Origin: Alphaproteobacteria bacterium
Lineage (GTDB): Bacteria > Pseudomonadota > Alphaproteobacteria > UBA8366
Assembly (NCBI GenBank): GCA_029861675.1
Contig: JAOTYV010000202.1
Coordinates: 1 to 8,842 of the forward strand
Reading direction: 5' to 3'
Length of the DNA stretch: 8,842 nucleotides
Below, piece by piece: positions 5,616 to 8,842 of this stretch; position 1 is the first letter of the stretch, and the number at the start of each line of letters is the position of its first letter. The notes beneath the pieces were generated by a model that had not been told where the DNA came from, ran no database searches, and saw only the letters and a program-made list of their open reading frames with translations. A program made the position numbers and the translations under genes.

Positions 5616-6932
5616 ATGCGTGTCGCGATGATCGGGTCCGGATATGTCGGCCTCGTTTCGGGCGCTTGTTTTTCCGAGTTCGGAATCGATGTGACCTGTG
5701 TCGATTTGGACAAGGCCAAGATCGATGGGCTGAATGCGGGCAAGGTGCCGATTTACGAGCCGGGCCTGGACGAGCTGATTGACGTCAATGCCAAGGCCGG
5801 CCGGCTGTCGTTTACGACCGACCTGTCACAGGCCGTGCGCGAGGCGGATGCGGTGTTTATCGCCGTCGGCACGCCGAGCCGTCGCGGTGACGGCCACGCC
5901 GACCTGAGCTATGTATATGCGGCCGCGAAACAAATCGCCGAGGCGCTGGATGGCTATACGGTCATCGTGACCAAATCGACGGTGCCGGTCGGCACCGGCG
6001 AGGAGGTCGAGCGGATCGTTCGGGAAACCCGTCCGGACGCGGAATTCGATGTCGTCTCGAACCCGGAATTCCTGCGAGAAGGGGCGGCGATCGAGGATTT
6101 CATGCGGCCAGACCGTGTCGTCATCGGCACCACGAGCGAACCGGCCCAGGAAGTGATGCGGGCGTTGTACCGCCCGCTGTTCCTGATCGAGACGCCGATC
6201 CTGTTTACCAGCCGCGAGAGCGCGGAACTCGTCAAATACGCGACGAACGCCTTTCTGGCGACCAAGATCACCTTCATCAATGAAATGGCCGATCTGTGCG
6301 AAAACGTTGGCGCCGATGTGCACGACGTTGCGCGGGGCATGGGCCTGGACGGGCGGATCGGTCGTAAATTCCTGCATCCCGGACCGGGCTACGGCGGGTC
6401 ATGCTTCCCCAAGGACACCTTGGCTCTGGTGCGAACCGCCCAGGATGTCGACATTCCCATGCGCATCGTCAGTTCCGTAGTGTCCGCAAATGATGAACGC
6501 AAGAGGGCGATGGCGGAGCGTGTGCTTGCGGCCTGCGGCGGCAGCGTCGAAGGCAAAACGATTGGCGTGCTGGGCTTGACCTTCAAGCCGAACACCGACG
6601 ATATGCGGGAAAGTCCGAGCCTCGATATCGTCCCGGCGCTGCAAGCGGCAGGGGCGGCCATTCAAACCTACGATCCCGCCGGCATGGATGAGGCGCGGAA
6701 GGTGCTGTCCGACGTCGTCTGGTGCAGCGATGCCTATGACGCGATGGAAGGGGCGGACGCCATGGTTCTGGTGACCGAATGGAACGAGTTTCGGTCGCTC
6801 GACCTGGAAAAGGCCAAGTCTTTGATGCGGCAGCCGATAATTGTCGATCTTCGCAACGTCTATGACGGTGACGCGCTATCCGATGCGGGCTTCCAGTATA
6901 GCTGTATCGGCCGGTCCGTGAAGGTGGCCTAG
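5616..6932 (+). CDS. ugd: UDP-glucose 6-dehydrogenase
   Basis: A 438-residue enzyme that oxidises UDP-glucose to UDP-glucuronate with two NAD+, supplying uronic-acid precursors for exopolysaccharide, capsule or lipopolysaccharide. The N-terminal Rossmann domain begins with GSGYVGL (GxGxxG, residues 7-12). YEPGLDELI, VGTPSRRGDGHADLSYV and TKSTVPVGTG follow. NPEFLREG is at 149-156, the active-site lysine K207 and N211 are in LVKYATNAF, and the catalytic Cys263 is in GYGGSCFPKD. The C-terminal UDP-binding domain contains LGLTFKPNTDDMRESPS. All key residues are present, and length is normal for the bacterial UDP-glucose/GDP-mannose dehydrogenase family. GDP-mannose dehydrogenase is less likely, given the galU neighbour 69 bases upstream and the overall motif wording. 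Confidence 0.95.
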   Translation: MRVAMIGSGYVGLVSGACFSEFGIDVTCVDLDKAKIDGLNAGKVPIYEPGLDELIDVNAKAGRLSFTTDLSQAVREADAVFIAVGTPSRRGDGHADLSYVYAAAKQIAEALDGYTVIVTKSTVPVGTGEEVERIVRETRPDAEFDVVSNPEFLREGAAIEDFMRPDRVVIGTTSEPAQEVMRALYRPLFLIETPILFTSRESAELVKYATNAFLATKITFINEMADLCENVGADVHDVARGMGLDGRIGRKFLHPGPGYGGSCFPKDTLALVRTAQDVDIPMRIVSSVVSANDERKRAMAERVLAACGGSVEGKTIGVLGLTFKPNTDDMRESPSLDIVPALQAAGAAIQTYDPAGMDEARKVLSDVVWCSDAYDAMEGADAMVLVTEWNEFRSLDLEKAKSLMRQPIIVDLRNVYDGDALSDAGFQYSCIGRSVKVA

Positions 6933-7011
6933 ACAAAAAGGGCCGCCGCGCGCCGCGTTTCGGAGGGGGGTGCCCGACAAGGGCCCTCGATTCGGTCCGG
7001 CAATCTTGCGC

Positions 7012-7064
7012 TAGACCATTACTTGTTTAAATTGCCTCAAGTGCAATGGTCTATCTCTTTGTTT
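7012..7064 (+). terminator. Likely terminator of ugd: long A/T-rich hairpin with T-rich tail
   Basis: The left arm TAGACCATTACTTG (7012-7025) pairs with CAAGT (7038-7042) and AATGGTCTA (7045-7053), giving 14 base pairs interrupted only by a GC bulge, with a 12-base loop. The strand continues as TCTCTTTGTTTTT, which fits intrinsic termination of the rightward transcript. The symmetry of TAGACCATT/AATGGTCTA would also suit a dimeric regulator site. Confidence 0.5.
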
Positions 7065-7066
7065 TT

Positions 7067-7078
7067 ACGTAATTACGT
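7067..7078. repeat. Perfect 12-bp palindrome ACGTAATTACGT
   Basis: The sequence is fully self-complementary and lies between two other inverted repeats in the convergent gap after ugd. It has the form of a protein-binding site, but no nearby start codon would be controlled by it. Confidence 0.3.
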
Positions 7079-7082
7079 CGTC

Positions 7083-7101
7083 GCGAACCGTTTCGGTTCG
7101 C
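7083..7101. terminator. Compact hairpin, possible second terminator
   Basis: Perfect 8-bp arms GCGAACCG and CGGTTCGC surround TTT. Rightward it is followed by TCGGGATTTCTGTT, a poor T-tract. Leftward there is no T-run. It may back up the stop at 7012-7064 or be part of a dispersed palindromic repeat. Confidence 0.4.
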
Positions 7102-7156
7102 TCGGGATTTCTGTTAAGCGGACATCCGCGGCATCGCCGGCAAATCTCTGACAATT

Positions 7157-7204
7157 GCCGAAGCTTCGGCTGGCGGCGCAGCGCTTTATGGACGAGCGCG
7201 CTCG
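7157..7204. repeat. Two palindromes near the end of the carboxypeptidase gene
   Basis: GCCGAAGCTTCGGC (7157-7170) and CGAGCGCGCTCG (7193-7204) are perfect palindromes just beyond the stop of the minus-strand carboxypeptidase gene. Leftward, the first is followed by AATTGT, so it could serve as a weak terminator for that gene. Confidence 0.35.
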
Positions 7205-7220
7205 GATCGATGGATTGCGG

Positions 7221-8513
7221 TTATTGAACGGCCCGGCCACGGGTCGTTTCCACCATCGATTTCGGCGGTACGGTCACGCAGTTTACGCGCCGGCTGATCA
7301 GCTCACGGCAGGCCGCGTTTGCTTTCGTTCGGGTCATTCCCACGAGCCGCGCGCGGTAAATCCAGGCATTATTTTGCCAAGACGGGATGACCACGGCCTT
7401 GCCCTTGTTTTTGGTTCGCTTCTTTCCCGCCGATGACAGGTGGCGCGCCGCTTTATTGGCGGCAACGCGCGCCGGTCCCTTTTTCCTGTAGGCACCGACC
7501 TGAATCGACCATTTGTCCGGCGTTTGCCCCCGGAAAGTAGAAAGCTTCAGCGGCTTCGCGAGGGCGGATACCGAGGCCATCGTCACCGCTTCCTGACGCG
7601 GCCCGGATTTCTTGGCCGCGCGCGCCCGCGCGATGCGCCGCTGTCGCGCCGGCGCCATCTTGGCAAAACCCCGGTCAAGCAGGCTATGCATTTGCCGATT
7701 GCGCTTCCTCGCCGATTTCCCGCCAAAAATGACGCCGATCACGCGCCGGTTGTTGCGCTTGGCCGATGCGGCGAGATTGAAGCCGGATGCACGGGTGTAG
7801 CCGGTCTTCAAGCCATCGGTGCCTGGATAGGTCTTTAGCAGCTTATTGTGATTGCTGAAGGTCCTTCCATTGAATTCGAAGCCCTTGGTCGCGAAAAGGT
7901 GGTATCGCTTCGGGAAATCTTCCATCAGGCGCCGTGCGAGAATGGCCATGTCCCGCGCCGTTGAAAATTGCCGGCGGTTCGGTAATCCGGAAGCGTTGCG
8001 GAATGTCGTGCGCTTCATGCCGATTTGCCGGGCACGGAGGGTCATTTGTCGGCTGAACTCTTTCTCCGAGCCTGCCAGCGCCTCGGAAATTACGATGGCG
8101 GCGTCATTGGCCGATTTGGTAACGATTGCGAGGATCGCATCCTTGGCCAAAATAGTGTCGCCTTTTCTCAGGCCCAATTTGGACGGTCGCGCTTTTTCCG
8201 CCCTGGCCGATACGGCGAGTTTCTGATTCATCGACAGCCGCCCGGCTTTCAAGGCGTCGAATGTGAGATACAAGGTCATCATTTTTGTCAGTGATGCCGG
8301 ATAGTTCCGAGTATCGGGATTAATGGCGTGCAGCACTTTGCCGGTCTCGAAGTCGATCACGATCGACGCATAGCGTGCCTCGGCGACCTGCAATGACATC
8401 GCCGACAGGAGAATCGCTGAAATAAAACCAAATCGAAAAATATGGTTAATACTTAGGCTACTGAGACTTCGCTTGGCCATGCCAATTAAATTTCGGCTAT
8501 TTGAAGATTTCAT
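7221..8513 (-). CDS. D-alanyl-D-alanine carboxypeptidase (PBP5/DacF type) with C-terminal SPOR domain
   Basis: A 430-residue penicillin-binding protein of peptidase family S11, which trims the terminal D-Ala from peptidoglycan stem peptides in the periplasm. A signal peptide ends about residue 46 (hydrophobic FGFISAILLSAMSLQ, then VAEA/RYAS). All three active-site motifs are present: SLTK at 74-77, SAN at 134-136 and KTG at 236-238. A very basic linker (about 284-306, RQRRIARARAAKK) follows. A SPOR domain (about 335-415) begins WSIQVGAY; SPOR domains bind denuded glycan at division septa. The usual PBP5 C-terminal amphipathic membrane anchor is not evident, so SPOR may provide localisation. 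ATG 8513 is used; ATG 8480 (MAKRSL) is possible and still leaves a signal peptide. Neither has a strong ribosome-binding site. Codon use is A/T-richer than in ugd and galU. Confidence 0.92.
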   Translation of the reverse strand: MKSSNSRNLIGMAKRSLSSLSINHIFRFGFISAILLSAMSLQVAEARYASIVIDFETGKVLHAINPDTRNYPASLTKMMTLYLTFDALKAGRLSMNQKLAVSARAEKARPSKLGLRKGDTILAKDAILAIVTKSANDAAIVISEALAGSEKEFSRQMTLRARQIGMKRTTFRNASGLPNRRQFSTARDMAILARRLMEDFPKRYHLFATKGFEFNGRTFSNHNKLLKTYPGTDGLKTGYTRASGFNLAASAKRNNRRVIGVIFGGKSARKRNRQMHSLLDRGFAKMAPARQRRIARARAAKKSGPRQEAVTMASVSALAKPLKLSTFRGQTPDKWSIQVGAYRKKGPARVAANKAARHLSSAGKKRTKNKGKAVVIPSWQNNAWIYRARLVGMTRTKANAACRELISRRVNCVTVPPKSMVETTRGRAVQ

Positions 8514-8541
8514 TTTCGGAAAGAGCCACCCAACTCACTAT

Positions 8542-8570
8542 TTCTTATCTTCTATCTCCGAAAGATGCAA
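8542..8570 (-). promoter_or_regulatory. Possible promoter of the carboxypeptidase gene
   Basis: On the minus strand TTGCAT (8570-8565) is followed, after 17 bases, by TAAGAA (8547-8542), about 28 bases before ATG 8513. The -35 is fair and the -10 is poor. It lies in the A/T-richer DNA upstream of the gene, the expected place for a promoter. Confidence 0.3.
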
Positions 8571-8625
8571 AGGCGAATTGTTCTCCGATCGATGAAATCT
8601 TGCCGAAATACTCCCCGTATTTTCA

Positions 8626-8838
8626 TTAAAAAATATCGTAGCGCAAAGCGCTCCCCGCTATCCAGTCGTACTTTGGGTCTACCACTACCTTCATTTTCGG
8701 TTTGGCGGCTGTCGGAACCGGCGCGGCGGGGATACCGCCCTGCACAGAATGCGTGGTATTCGGCAGCATTAACTGCGGCGCAGCAAAATAATTGTGCATC
8801 GCAATAAAATTATTGACATATACCACTGTTTGCACCAT
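8626..8838 (-). CDS. Short hypothetical protein, possibly the C-terminal end of a longer one
   Basis: The frame ends with TAA at 8628-8626 and stays open to the right edge of the window, so it may begin outside. The in-window part is at most 70 residues from ATG 8838. Its C-terminal half (VQGGIPAAPVPTAAKPKMK, then VDPKYDWIAGSALRYDIF) has normal protein composition: a proline/alanine linker followed by a charged, aromatic tail. The N-terminal half is A/T-rich and less convincing. I recognise no family. Within the last codons AGCGC-TTT-GCGCT (8652-8640) forms a hairpin, followed a few bases later by TTTTTT, which could end its transcript before the carboxypeptidase promoter. The alternative is non-coding upstream DNA. 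Confidence 0.35.
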   Translation of the reverse strand: MVQTVVYVNNFIAMHNYFAAPQLMLPNTTHSVQGGIPAAPVPTAAKPKMKVVVDPKYDWIAGSALRYDIF

Positions 8839-8841
8839 ATA
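8813..8841 (+). promoter_or_regulatory. Possible outward-facing promoter at window edge
   Basis: A perfect -35 box TTGACA (8813-8818) is followed after 17 bases by CATATA (8836-8841), a weak -10. It would drive a gene lying beyond the window. It conflicts with the minus-strand reading frame running through the same bases, so at most one reading may be right. Confidence 0.25.
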
Positions 8842-8842
8842 T

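Noticed and set aside
6950..6990. Terminator immediately after ugd
   Set aside because: GCCC/GGGC pairing around GACAA exists, but the stem is broken by a large bulge and no T-run follows; the hairpin at 7012-7053 fits better.
7440..8294. Plus-strand frames opposite the carboxypeptidase gene
   Set aside because: The minus-strand protein carries complete catalytic and SPOR motifs; the opposite frames have no domain character.
1..8842. CRISPR array, tRNA or rRNA genes, intact insertion sequence
   Set aside because: No regularly spaced direct repeats, cloverleaf sequences, rRNA cores or transposase frames were seen on either strand.

Overview
The window looks like chromosome from a GC-rich alphaproteobacterium, most likely of the Rhodospirillales type. 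The main reasons are a MipZ-type division ATPase (an alphaproteobacterial marker), an FadH-type dienoyl-CoA reductase, a SPOR-tailed D,D-carboxypeptidase and the style of the intergenic repeat. The placement is inferred from protein character only. I see no rRNA, tRNA, CRISPR array, intact insertion sequence or prophage gene.

Left part (1-2120). The window opens inside the 3' end of fadH (+ strand). A 248-bp convergent gap follows. It holds two back-to-back perfect hairpins of a C/G-rich intergenic repeat, then a stretch that may be a worn insertion-sequence end. Two minus-strand genes come next: an NADP-type short-chain dehydrogenase (621-1394) and, upstream of it, a small lipoprotein of unknown function (1473-2120).

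Central part (2278-6932). Five plus-strand genes are closely spaced: mipZ, a cytosolic von Willebrand factor A (VWA) protein, a membrane-anchored J-domain protein, galU and ugd. The first three are separated by only 18 and 5 bases and are probably co-transcribed. They combine division-site placement (MipZ) with an uncharacterised MIDAS protein and an Hsp70 co-chaperone. GalU and Ugd carry out consecutive steps, glucose-1-P to UDP-glucose to UDP-glucuronate, which feed envelope polysaccharide synthesis. A sigma-54-like motif lies in the gap before galU.

Right part (6933-8842). A convergent gap of 288 bp is packed with palindromes, including a 14-bp-stem hairpin followed by a T-rich run that probably ends the ugd transcript. 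Beyond it, on the minus strand, is a secreted PBP5-type D-alanyl-D-alanine carboxypeptidase with a C-terminal SPOR (septal peptidoglycan-binding) domain. Its upstream DNA is A/T-richer and carries a possible promoter and the end of a short unrecognised minus-strand reading frame.

Overall this is mostly housekeeping sequence on a division and cell-envelope theme. The least explained parts are the VWA and J-domain proteins beside mipZ, the palindrome-dense gap after ugd, and the unknown lipoprotein.
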